Of a stretch of 64,000 nt of DNA, positions 12,282-20,773 are shown piece after piece; position 1 is the first letter of the stretch; each line of letters opens with the position of its first letter. Below the pieces are notes generated by a model. That model made no database searches, was not told the origin of the DNA, and saw only the letters and a list, made by a program, of their open reading frames with translations. The position numbers and the translations under genes are program-made. The DNA lies in contig OZ218950.1 in the NCBI GenBank assembly GCA_965112735.1, positions 2,914,001 through 2,978,000 of the forward strand. Reading direction: 5' to 3'. This stretch comes from Phaeosaccion multiseriatum (Eukaryota; Ochrophyta, other classes).

Positions 12282-12586
12282 GTCTGTGTGTGTGTGTCCC
12301 TCTCTGCCCCTTCATTACCCCCTCCCCCCTCTCTCTTACCCTGCGCTCTCTCCCCTCCCCCCACCCCTCGCTCTTCCCCTCTTCCCTCCCCTCCTCCCCG
12401 CCTCTCTCCTGTCAACTCATCAGCTTGGTGCTCGTCATCAGCAAGAACGGCCCAGACAGCGACTGGCTCCCCACAGCCCACACTTGCTTCAACCACCTGC
12501 TACTGCCCGACTACTCCAGCAGAGAGAAGCTCGAGAACAGACTCCGGCTGGCCATTGAGCAGGCCGAGGGCTTCGGCCTGCAATAG
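6156..12586 (+). CDS. HECT-type E3 ubiquitin ligase, E6AP/UBE3A-like
   Basis: Fourteen exons join in phase to 963 aa: 6156-7385, 7638-7801, 8051-8129, 8536-8586, 9060-9115, 9466-9738, 10044-10116, 10230-10419, 10646-10842, 11059-11229, 11471-11566, 11750-11818, 11947-12026, 12424-12586. The HECT domain runs from about residue 600: NPYL-type start ([16 protein letters not shown]), [52 protein letters not shown], and the catalytic Cys in SHTC-type [14 protein letters not shown] near the end. Upstream segments match E6AP ([55 protein letters not shown]), so it is UBE3A-like, not NEDD4-like. The cysteine-rich AZUL zinc finger of animal UBE3A is not seen; Ala/Gly/Ser runs occupy the N-terminus. 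A further exon near 8850-8965 is possible. It transfers ubiquitin through a Cys thioester; substrates are unknown. Confidence 0.93.
7968..8021. repeat. (CTG)n microsatellite in HECT intron 2
   Basis: About 18 perfect CTG/CAG units in the intron just upstream of the 8051 acceptor. CTG tracts recur through this window inside coding regions as poly-Gln. Confidence 0.95.
8599..8750 (+). repeat. 39-bp minisatellite in HECT intron
   Basis: Nearly identical units of 39 bp beginning GGCATAGAGTCATGGAGTGT start at 8599, 8638, 8677 and (truncated) 8716. They lie between HECT exons 4 and 5 and have no splice support as coding sequence. Confidence 0.95.
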
Positions 12587-12710
12587 ACACAAACACATGG
12601 AGGGAGACTGTGGTCAAGCCGCAGACTCTGTACATACCATAGATATAAGTATACAAATCATCAATCATCAATCATCATCCTCCATAGATCCTCCATGTCT
12701 TCGAGCGAAG

Positions 12711-13532
12711 GTCCTGATTTGAGAACAAAGGACCTCTGGAAAGATGGTTTCCGACCTTATTCCAAGAGGGTTCCGACCCGACATGGGCACTGAATCTCCG
12801 AAGGCCCAAAGTCTCACCCTCACGTGAGTGTCGTCCCCCCTAACATTAAGGGGTATACCGCCTCGGGGGAAGCCCACCGGGGTTCATAGCGAGACTGGCA
12901 TTTGACTTGGTTTTAGTATAGGCCGCTGGCACGATGATTACAGAAGGCCCAAATCTCTCGATTCCACACTATTCTCAGCTTGACTTGCTTTTAGACTACC
13001 CGCGCCGATGCGTCATGTCGACATAGGCATCGACATTGATGGACACTTCTGTCCACGTTTGAGGACAGCAGTGCCATTGTTCCCGCGAGACAAGTAGCAT
13101 CCAGTGCCCTTCTCATCGATTCTCATTATTGACGACTTGACTTGTTCGTCTCCACACTCCACAGGCATGAGCTACACGTACCAACACAATGAGGGGGGGT
13201 CTCAGAGACCGCAGGGGATGGCTACTCGCGTTCTCGGCCTGGTGACGCCAGAGAACTGTTACAGTGTCAAACAGGAGACGACGCCAAAGGGGAGGGCATC
13301 ACAACTACTGACCCTCACGTCTCTCATGATAACGGGGAGCTTACTGGCTTTCGCATTCCGCTTCTGGGCAGCATACACAACTACGACCACCTTCACGAAC
13401 ATGGAGATTTCAATCACTCCTAGGGATTCAGTGCACATGTCGGGTCGGAAACCCTCTTGAAATAAGGTTGGAGACCATTAATTGAGTGTCTATTGTTGAA
13501 ACTCTTAGGACCTTTGTTCTCAAATCAAGACC
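12711..13532. mobile_element. Non-autonomous element with long imperfect inverted terminal repeats
   Basis: The segment at 12711-12799 (starting GTCCTGATTTGAGAACAAAG) reappears in reverse complement at 13423-13532 (ending CTTTGTTCTCAAATCAAGAC). They share CGACCCGACATG-type and TTCAAGAGGG/CCAAGAGGG blocks, and a 26-29-nt insertion sits in the right arm. About 620 bp lie between the arms with no recognisable transposase. A 118-codon open frame (13104-13460) has no recognised domain. It begins about 125 bp after the HECT stop. I interpret it as a MITE-like or decayed DNA transposon. Target-site duplications were not identified. Confidence 0.75.
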
Positions 13533-15620
13533 TCTCCTCTCCTCACCCCTCCTTCTCCTCGCCCCGTCCTCTGACCTCTCTCCCCCTCCCCCCCTCCACC
13601 CCCCTCCCTCCCTCCCTCCCTCCCTCCCTCCCTCCCTCCCTCCCTCCCTCCCTCCCTCCCTCCCTCCCTCCCTCCCTCCCTCCCTCCCTCCCTCCCTCCC
13701 TCCCTCCCTCCCTCCCTCCCTCCCTCCCTCCCTCCCTCCCTCCCTCCCTCCCTCCCTCCCTCCCTCCCTCCCTCCCTCCCTCCCTCCCTCCCTCCCTCCC
13801 TCCCTCCCTCCCTCCCTCCCTCCCTCCCTCCCTCCCTCCCTCCCTCCCTCCCTCCCTCCCTCCCTCCCTCCCTCCCTTGCTTCCTCCCTTCCTTGCTTCC
13901 TCCCTCCCTCCCTCCCTCCCTCCCTCCCTCCCTCCCTCCCTCCCTCCCTCCCTCCCTCCCTCCCTCCCTCCCTCCCTCCCTCCCTCCCTCCCTCCCTCCC
14001 TCCCTCCCTCCCTCCCTCCCTCCCTCCCTCCCTCCCTCCCTCCCTCCCTCCCTTCCCCCCTCCCAACCTACCTCCCTCCCTTCCTTCCTCCCTCTCTCCC
14101 TTCCTCCCTCCCCCCTTCCTCCTTCCCTCTCTCTCTCCCTCCCTCCCTCCCTTGCTCTTCCCTCGAAGCTGATGGGGGGCGTCGAAGGCTTGGCTTCCTC
14201 AAGCATTCTCCTAAACAATCTCAGGGATACTCTGAATGTCTCGTAGAAGACGGACGAGCTGGTACTGTTGTTTGCTCTGAAGGGCCCTTGTGTTCTGCCC
14301 AATGTCACTCGCCCTGGTGAAGTAGTTTGCGCACGACCTTTTGATGCAGTTGGCGAAAAGTGAGGACAAACATTCAGACATTCATGAGACAGTCTGTAGG
14401 GCGGTGGACTAAGCGTCACCCTTGTGTACGGCCCTATAGTCACACGCAGAGGCGGCGGTACAGAGAGTACGTACTTGAAGGTCGGTGCTGGCCCTGCGGG
14501 GGTGAAAGTGATCCAGAAGCCCACGGCCTTGTCCACTGTATTGACCTCGAGCTTTCGCATGGCATACTTCATAGTCTTGGCGTGGCTGGTTAGCTCATTA
14601 CCAAGATCGTCCTGGGAGTAGGGGATTGTGTCCTTTCCGAGCATGCACACGTAGCGCTTGCCATTCGTCGTAAAGTACATGCAGCACACACCCACATCCT
14701 TCGATGGAGTGTTTCTCGGCACTGAACGACGGAAAGGAAGACAAACGATAAGGAAGGCAAGACACGGAAGCATCCACAGAGCACGTGTTAGCAAGCGCAG
14801 AGAAGTACGCACAAAGCACTCGGCGTGTGAGTGTGCCCCCTGCTTGCGTTCTCAGTATCCGCTCTCGTCTCTTTTTCTGGAGCCTGCTGATTGCTTGTGG
14901 TCACTTACCCCCCAGACGTATCAGCCGTAAGGGCATCTCTTGCAGGCAATAGTCCAAGAACGTATCCCCCCGGTCCGTAATGATCCCCGCCCAGAATGTC
15001 TGAACGAACGGCGCCTCAGGATTTCCGGACGGACGGTGGACATGTGCTGGCATGAGCGCTCCCGGGTGACCTTGCTGACGGACAAGAGGTTTTGGAGGCG
15101 CTGCATTTCCAGCTTGCTCTCGCCTCTTCTTCGCAGCAGCTTGACGACGAGAGTGCATCAGTCCCTGAACTTTCTCCGCCTTGCAGGTCATCTCGCTACG
15201 GCCTTTCACATTTCTACTTTTCAGAAGAGATGTTAGCTGAGCAATAGAGAGGGCTTCGAGGTCCTTTTTCTTGGCGTTCAGGAGGTCATCGGTGAAAAAA
15301 ATCTTTTTCTTCTTGGCCACCGTGTCCCTCTTGGCCGCTTTCTGGAAGCGCATCAGTCCGGCAACTTTCTTGTCCTTGGTGGTCATGGTGCCTCTACCTT
15401 CGACGTCCCGGTGCTGCAGCATCTGATGTAGGGTGGTACAAGTGTAGGCTTCGAGGTCCCGCTTTGTGACGCCTCCAAGATCGAAAGGTACCCTGCCATA
15501 CGCCGCCATGCTGCTGCTCCCTGAGCTCCTCTCCAGGAGTGTGCTTTCGCTTCTGCCTGCAGAGACCGTGCGAGCTCCGCCGATTCCCCGTGCAAAGCCT
15601 GGCGGGTTGTGTCTTTGCAT
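13520..15620 (-). CDS. Unknown protein with two SAP-like repeats; 3' end runs into (CCCT)n
   Basis: Exon 1 (15620-14909) and exon 2 (14721-?) join in phase through a GTAAGT donor and TTCAG acceptor. Exon 1 contains two related helix-helix units, TKRDLEAYTCTTLHQMLQHR and KKKDLEALSIAQLTSLLKSR, each followed by a G-R-x-x-M-T and lysine-rich segment ending in GLM. They resemble SAP DNA-binding motifs, but that is only a resemblance. The second part (from GVCCMYFTTNGKRYVCMLGKD to about 14165) matches nothing I know. No stop codon follows before the tetranucleotide array, so the frame stays open through Gly-Arg-Glu repeats to a stop at 13520. The natural 3' end is unclear (missed intron, lost stop, or decayed gene). 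It lies in a repeat- and element-rich zone, so it may be part of a mobile element. Start is the first ATG; it may be later. Confidence 0.5.
13602..14052. repeat. (CCCT)n array, about 450 bp
   Basis: Almost pure CCCT/AGGG tetranucleotide repeat, interrupted only near 13877-13900. Because four is not a multiple of three, all frames stay open and encode Pro-Pro-Ser-Leu on + or Gly-Arg-Glu-Gly on -. Those open frames are artefacts unless the gene at 13520-15620 really reads in. The homopurine strand can form G-quadruplex or triplex DNA. Confidence 0.97.
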
Positions 15621-15683
15621 CGAAATGATGCCCTCTCGGATCTGGGCCTTCTCGGATCCGGACCTGTTCCCACGCGCACACAA

Positions 15684-16206
15684 GGTTTCCGGCCCATCGA
15701 CACGGCAGCTCCGAGTTGTAAAGCTTTCTAGGTGTGGATATCAGGTGTGTGTGTGTGTCGCAGTTTCAGAAATGTGTCCGACGGCGGCCGGCCAGCCTTG
15801 TTCACGCAAATGCGAAAATATTCTTTTTCTTTCCTCATGCAGGCGCCCCCCTTTTTCTACTCTCCACATTGCTTCAGTGGAACAGCAGAGAGCGAGGAGC
15901 ACCTGCAGCAGAAGAGTGAGAGAGGGAAATGTGGGGATCGAGGTGAATCAAGCGCTCCGTCGCCAGCCTCGATCTGAGGGACCAACTGCTGCAGGAAGCG
16001 AAGCGGTGAAACTAAAACAGTTACGTCCCGTTCGTGGAATCCTCGGGTTTTCCTATGAAGAGACTTGACTCCCGATGAAGGGCCGAGAGAGTGAGTCACA
16101 CAGGGCCTGAGAGAAAGGGCCGAGAAGCATCCGTGAAGAGAGATTCGATGAAAGCTCTCAAAATCAACAATCAGGCAGGCCAAGCAGCAGACAGAGAGCA
16201 AAAGCC
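15684..16206. other. Intergenic, no gene seen
   Basis: Region between the SAP-like gene and the lysine-rich ORF. Open frames on both strands look random; a short TG run is at about 15745-15760. No supported feature. Confidence 0.4.
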
Positions 16207-16888
16207 ATGACGAAAGCCAAGACCTACGACGGCAAGAAGAAAAACGCTGGAAAAGTCCGGAGCAAGGACAAGAAGGTGGTGGTCAAGCCGAAGCCCAAGA
16301 AGCCGAATACAACCCGGGAAATCCTCCAGGACGTCGAGAAGCAGCCAGCACCTCAAGATCAAATGGTCCTTCATTTTGGAGGAGGTCACAAGAGAAGAAA
16401 AGAACAAGATGGAGGGAGTGGTATACGACGCACTTACCGGGTCAAACTGGCGTTTACAAAGGACCAAGCACTTCGGCAGATTTCTCGGTGTTGACGGCAT
16501 TCAGAAAATGGACAAGGGCGCAGCAGCACTTGCTGTGGCGAGGAAGTTCAAAGGGCATACCAAGTCCTCCACAAGGAAGGTATTCCAGCGCTTCTTGGAG
16601 CAAAGGCTGCGCTGGAGTATGTACTGCCAGCTGATACCCGACTGGGAGGGAAATCTCGAGTCGGGGTAGCTACGCCACTCTTGAGCAAATCTCCATGTGT
16701 GACAAGACGTTCACCAGCTCAAGCGCGAGATCCCGGTGCACATTGTGAGAGAGCTGGCCGAGGGGAGGGATGAGAAAAAGCTGCTGAAGGACCTGAGCGG
16801 CAAAGAAGCAGACGATTTCAGAAAGCAGATGGACTCCAATATCAAGAAGCACGTGAAGGAAGACTGGGTGCCCAGCACGCTGCTGTAG
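16207..16888 (+). pseudogene. Broken lysine-rich ORF in three frames (unknown)
   Basis: Three consecutive coding-like stretches occur in different frames. They are ATG 16207-16494 (lysine-rich MTKAKTYDGKKKNAGKV start), an overlapping frame to 16669 (VYDALTGSNWRLQRTKHFGR, then KFKGHTKSSTRKVFQRFLE), and an ATG-less frame 16703-16888 (IPVHIVRELAEGRDEKKLL ending VKEDWVPSTLL stop). The third has very protein-like composition but starts after an in-frame TGA. No clear introns reconcile the frames. I read it as a frameshifted remnant or a gene with unrecognised splicing. It matches no family I know. It may belong with the neighbouring SAP-like gene as part of one mobile unit, which is inference. Confidence 0.4.
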
Positions 16889-17271
16889 CTGCTGCCTGGA
16901 GGCCCACACAACTGAGCGGGCGGCGGGGGCCGGTGGAGATGTCTTGCTTGGAGTGAAAGGAGGCAATCGAAGCTAGCACCTCTCTACGGCGTGCCTCAGA
17001 GGAAGGGACTCACTCCCTCTGACGGCCCTTGAATAGTGTCTGGTACACCTTCATACTCTTCACGGTCTTTATTAGTTATCGGTTGGCCACCAATGGCGCT
17101 AACCTCTGGTGCCTCTGCACTGGCGACAGGAGGAGGGGGGCTCTCAGCCGCGACCTCCTGCGCTCCTACCCCCAATACTTGCACGGGGAAGTTGCTTGCC
17201 TCATAGCACACACGCTCATAGCACACACGCTCTTCTCAACACTCTGCTGCTTAGTCGGGGTAGCCCCTGTC
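16889..17271. other. Intergenic, left flank of MITE/(CCCT)n block
   Basis: No gene supported. The first GTCGACC terminal motif begins at 17272. Confidence 0.4.
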
Positions 17272-17683
17272 GTCGACCATGGACAAGATTATCTGACTAC
17301 TGATTACGGCCGGCGCAGCCGGCCTGATTACTGATTATGACCGGCGCCAGCCGGCCTGATTTCTGATTATGATTCGGCTCCAGACTGGCCTAGAAGCCTA
17401 GGCCTAGAGACGAAAATCGGCCGGCCTAGGGGGGCCGCAGGCCCCCGGCCTAGGCCTAGAGGGGGCCGCAGGTCCCCGGCCTAGGCCTATGGCGCCCCCT
17501 GGACAAAATTACGGTGTGCGCCGGCCGTAACCAGTAATCAGCCCCCGGCCGGCGCAAAATCAGTAATCAGGCCGGCTGGTCACCGGCTGTAAGCAACCAG
17601 ACCGGCTGGCGCCGGTCATAATCAGTAATCAGGCCGGCTGCGCCGGCCGTAATCAGAATCAGATGATCTTGTCCAGGGTCGAC
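17272..17683. mobile_element. MITE-like element, copy 1, GC-rich with GTCGACC termini
   Basis: Left end GTCGACCATGGACAAGATTA and right end ATCTTGTCCAGGGTCGAC are inverted repeats of about 18 bp. The interior is made of palindromic modules (CCGGCGCCAGCCGG, GCGCCGGCCGTAATCAG, GGCCTAGGCCTAG) that recur in copy 2 at 18501. No coding capacity. The right end touches the CCCT array directly. Confidence 0.75.
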
Positions 17684-18500
17684 TCCCTCCCTCCCTCCCT
17701 CCCTCCCTCCCTCCCTCCCTCCCTCCCTCCCTCCCTCCCTCCCTCCCTCCCTCCCTCCCTCCCTCCCTCCCTCCCTCCCTCCCTCCCTCCCTCCCTCCCT
17801 CCCTCCCTCCCTCCTCCCTCCCTCCCTCCCTCCCTCCCTCCCTCCCTCCCTCCCTCCCTCCCTCCCTCCCTCCCTCCCTCCCTCCCTCCCTCCCTCCCTC
17901 CCTCCCTCCCTCCCTCCCTCCCTCCCTCCCTCCCTCCCTCCCTCCCTCCCTCCCTCCCTCCCTCCCTCCCTCCCTCCCTCCCTCCCTCCCTCCCTCCCTC
18001 CCTCCCTCCCTCCCTCCCTCCCTCCCTCCCTCCCTCCCTCCCTCCCTCCCTCCCTCCCTCCCTCCCTCCCTCCCTCCCTCCCTCCCTCCCTCCCTCCCTC
18101 CCTCCCTCCCTCCCTCCCTCCCTCCCTCCCTCCCTCCCTCCCTCCCTCCCTCCCTCCCTCCCTCCCTCCCTCCCTCCCTCCCTCCCTCCCTCCCTCCCTC
18201 CCTCCCTCCCTCCCTCCCTCCCTCCCTCCCTCCCTCCCTCCCTCCCTCCCTCCCTCCCTCCCTCCCTCCCTCCCTCCCTCCCTCCCTCCCTCCCTCCCTC
18301 CCTCCCTCCCTCCCTCCCTCCCTCCCTCCCTCCCTCCCTCCCTCCCTCCCTCCCTCCCTCCCTCCCTCCCTCCCTCCCTCCCTCCCTCCCTCCCTCCCTC
18401 CCTCCCTCCCTCCCTCCCTCCCTCCCTCCCTCCCTCCCTCCCTCCCTCCCTCCCTCCCTCCCTCCCTCGCTCGCTCCCTCCCTCCCTCCCTCCCTCCCTC
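17684..18500. repeat. (CCCT)n array, about 817 bp
   Basis: Near-perfect CCCT repeat with one 1-nt phase slip at about 17811 and a small interruption near 18470. It is bounded on both sides by outward-facing TCGACCCTGGACAAG ends of the two MITE-like elements. Open frames of about 290 codons on both strands here are repeat artefacts. Confidence 0.98.
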
Positions 18501-18967
18501 TTCGACCCTGGACAAGATTACGGTGTCGCCGGCCGTAATCAGTAATCAGCCCCCGGCCGGCGCATAATCAGTACTCAGGCCGGCTGGCGCCGGTCATAAT
18601 CAGATATGAGGCCGGCTGCGCCGGCCGTAATTACTAATCAGATAGGTCGAGGCCTAGGCCTAGAACCGCCGGCCTAGGGAGAAAAAATGGCCGGCCTAGA
18701 GCGGCCAACGGCCGCCGGCCTAGGCCTAGAGCGGGCGTAGGCCGCTCGGCCTAGGGCCTAGAGCATAGGCTTCTAGGCCAGTCTGGAGCCGATACGATGA
18801 TTATGGCGCCAGCCCGAGGACATGGCCGGCGCCAGCCGGTCTGGTTGCTAATTACAGCCGGTGACCAGCCGACCTGCCGACCTGATTATGCGCCAGCCGG
18901 GGGCTGATTACTGATTACGGCCGGCGCATACAGAATTTCTTGTCCAGGCATCGACAGGCAGGGTCGA
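18501..18967. mobile_element. MITE-like element, copy 2
   Basis: Starts TTCGACCCTGGACAAGATTA and ends TTGTCCAGGCATCGACAGGC followed by AGGGTCGAC. The right terminus is a variant with an about 13-nt insertion. Interior modules match copy 1, including GGCCAGTCTGGAGCC and CCCCCGGCCGGCGCA, partly in inverted order. Confidence 0.7.
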
Positions 18968-19268
18968 CTGTCCCACAGGAGGAGTAAAGTGGCCCTGCCA
19001 CAAGCAACAACATGCCTAAAAGTAAAACTCAGCATCTCTCTTATTTCTATTGCCGGTCTGGTTGCTAATTACAGCCGGTGACCAGCCGACCTGCCGACCT
19101 GATTATGCGCCAGCCGGGGGCTGATTACTGATTACGGCCGGCGCATACAGAATTTCTTGTCCAGGCATCGACAGGCAGGGTCGACTGTCCCACAGGAGGA
19201 GTAAAGTGGCCCTGCCACAAGCAACAACATGCCTAAAAGTAAAACTCAGCATCTCTCTTATTTCTATT
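18835..19268 (+). repeat. Exact 217-bp tandem duplication
   Basis: 18835-19051 and 19052-19268 read identically, base for base as far as I can compare. The unit spans the right end of MITE copy 2 plus about 85 bp of flanking DNA (GTCCCACAGGAGGAGTAAAG...). The second copy ends 46 bp before the ATG of the oxygenase gene, so it duplicates likely promoter sequence. Confidence 0.93.
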
Positions 19269-19314
19269 TCCCCTCCTCTTCTCTCCTGCCACCTTTCTTC
19301 TGCCCTTCGACAGT

Positions 19315-20520
19315 ATGGCGCGGGCTCAGGCAGAACAGGAGAAAGAGCTGCGCGCGCTGCACATGGTAAAGGTGCTTAACGAGGGAAAGAAGAGGAAGCA
19401 GCAGCTCAACAAAAATGTCCTTCTGGATGGAGCCTCAACCATCTTCGAGGTGCCCGGCCTCTTACAGCGAGCAGAGTGCAAACAACTCATTCATAAAATT
19501 TGCAGAGGAGCTTGGTAAGCGCGATGAGGTGACGGATATAGTGGGGAGGAGGGCTTTTGAGACGCGATCGATGACCCTTGCCTTCTTCCTTCTCCTCCCT
19601 CCTCCTCCTCCTCCTCTCGGCCCGCAAAAAAATCGGGCAATTTCGTCCAGGCCTGGAGCGCAGCTTCCACAAGGCGACCCACGAGATTGCGTATCGAGAT
19701 AATCACCGCGTAGCCGTGTACTCCCCTGAACTGGCCGCGAGCCTTTGGGCACGCATCTCCGCCTACGCCCCTTCCACTCACCCTCCAGGCCTCGAGGCCG
19801 TGGGGCTGAACGCAAACGTGCGACTCTACCGCTACGGGCCGGGCCAGCGCTTTGGACAGCACGTAGACCAGAGCGATCAAGACCCTGTCACTCCCAGTTG
19901 GGAGTCCGCATACACAGTCCTTGTGTACCTCAATGATAAAACTGACTCTGACCTGGAGGGGGGACACACGGCCTTCTACGCGCCAGCAGGTAGGTGGTCA
20001 AGGTCAGAAAAGTCGGGCTCAACAGCCCAGGGGCAGTGTGCCCATGGGAACCCTCTGCACTGGGCCTGTATGTTTGCCCTTTGCTCTCCATCGGCTCTTC
20101 GTGGATGCACGCGCCGTGCCCTGCTCTCACGTCCTGCCCTGCCCACAGCCTTCCCTACGCTCTTCGCGCCTCTCACCCTGTCCTTCCCCTCCCTCTCCGA
20201 CGTCTCTTCCAACTCCCCCCCCTCCCTCCAACCGCGCACGCACGCACTCACACCGTCTCCCTGTACCTCCCCCCGACACCAAAGGTGGCCCATCGGGAGC
20301 CAGGAGCAGCAGCAGTAGCACTAGCAGTAAGCGGAGGAGAGGAAGCAGCCAACAGCAGCAGGAGAGGCAGCAGCAGAGAGAGGTCCTCTCATACGCCCCT
20401 CAGGCGGGTGCAGCGCTTGTGCACGGCCACGGAGAGCGCTGCTTGCTGCACGAGGGCCTCGAGGTGACGGCAGGGCACAAGTACGTCCTTAGAACGGACA
20501 TTATGTATAGCAGAAGGTGA
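19315..20520 (+). CDS. 2-oxoglutarate/Fe(II) dioxygenase (prolyl-4-hydroxylase-like), apparent frameshift
   Basis: Exons 19315-19514, 19651-19989, 20285-20520, about 257 aa if the frameshift is bridged. Iron ligands of the double-stranded beta-helix are visible: FGQHVDQSDQ supplies His-x-Asp, LVHGHGERCLLHEG the distal His, and KYVLRTDIMY the usual C-terminal strand with its 2OG-binding basic residue. LNANVRLYRYGPGQRF and YTVLVYLND are typical of the family (hydroxylation of a protein or small molecule; substrate unknown). A Ser/Gln-rich insert (SGARSSSSSTSSKRRRG) interrupts the domain. The frame before the AAAA run at 19495-19498 (ECKQLIH) is one nucleotide out of step with the continuation KFAEELG that splices correctly to LERSFHKATHE. 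One A too many explains this: a sequencing error or a real inactivating indel. Confidence 0.85.
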
Positions 20521-20773
20521 ATAGGACGACGCGAGCAAGCAGCTCCACCGCATCTGCACTCTTTTTAGAATGGACTTCATAGAATTATGGTTAATTCATT
20601 TTGCTTTCATGTCTTGCTTCTCGATGGAGCTCTGCTGGTCCCAAGCGCAGGCAGTGGTGTTGGGCGAAGGAAGCTGAACTGAAATTGGGGAAACACTAAA
20701 AGCTTCCTACGCACATTTCCTTTCTCCTCCTCCCCCTCCTCCTGCTGACTTGCGCAGAGGTGCGCTGACTTGC

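Noticed and set aside
13486-14320. Long open frames of Pro-Pro-Ser-Leu or Gly-Arg-Glu repeats over the CCCT array
   Set aside because: A tetranucleotide repeat without stop codons keeps all frames open; there is no independent coding evidence.
13602-18500. CCCT arrays considered as telomeric or interstitial telomere repeats
   Set aside because: The unit is CCCT/AGGG, not CCCTAA/TTAGGG or CCCTAAA/TTTAGGG.
17622-18538. About 290-codon ORFs on both strands over the second CCCT array
   Set aside because: Same artefact; the ends lie in MITE-like sequence, not in genes.
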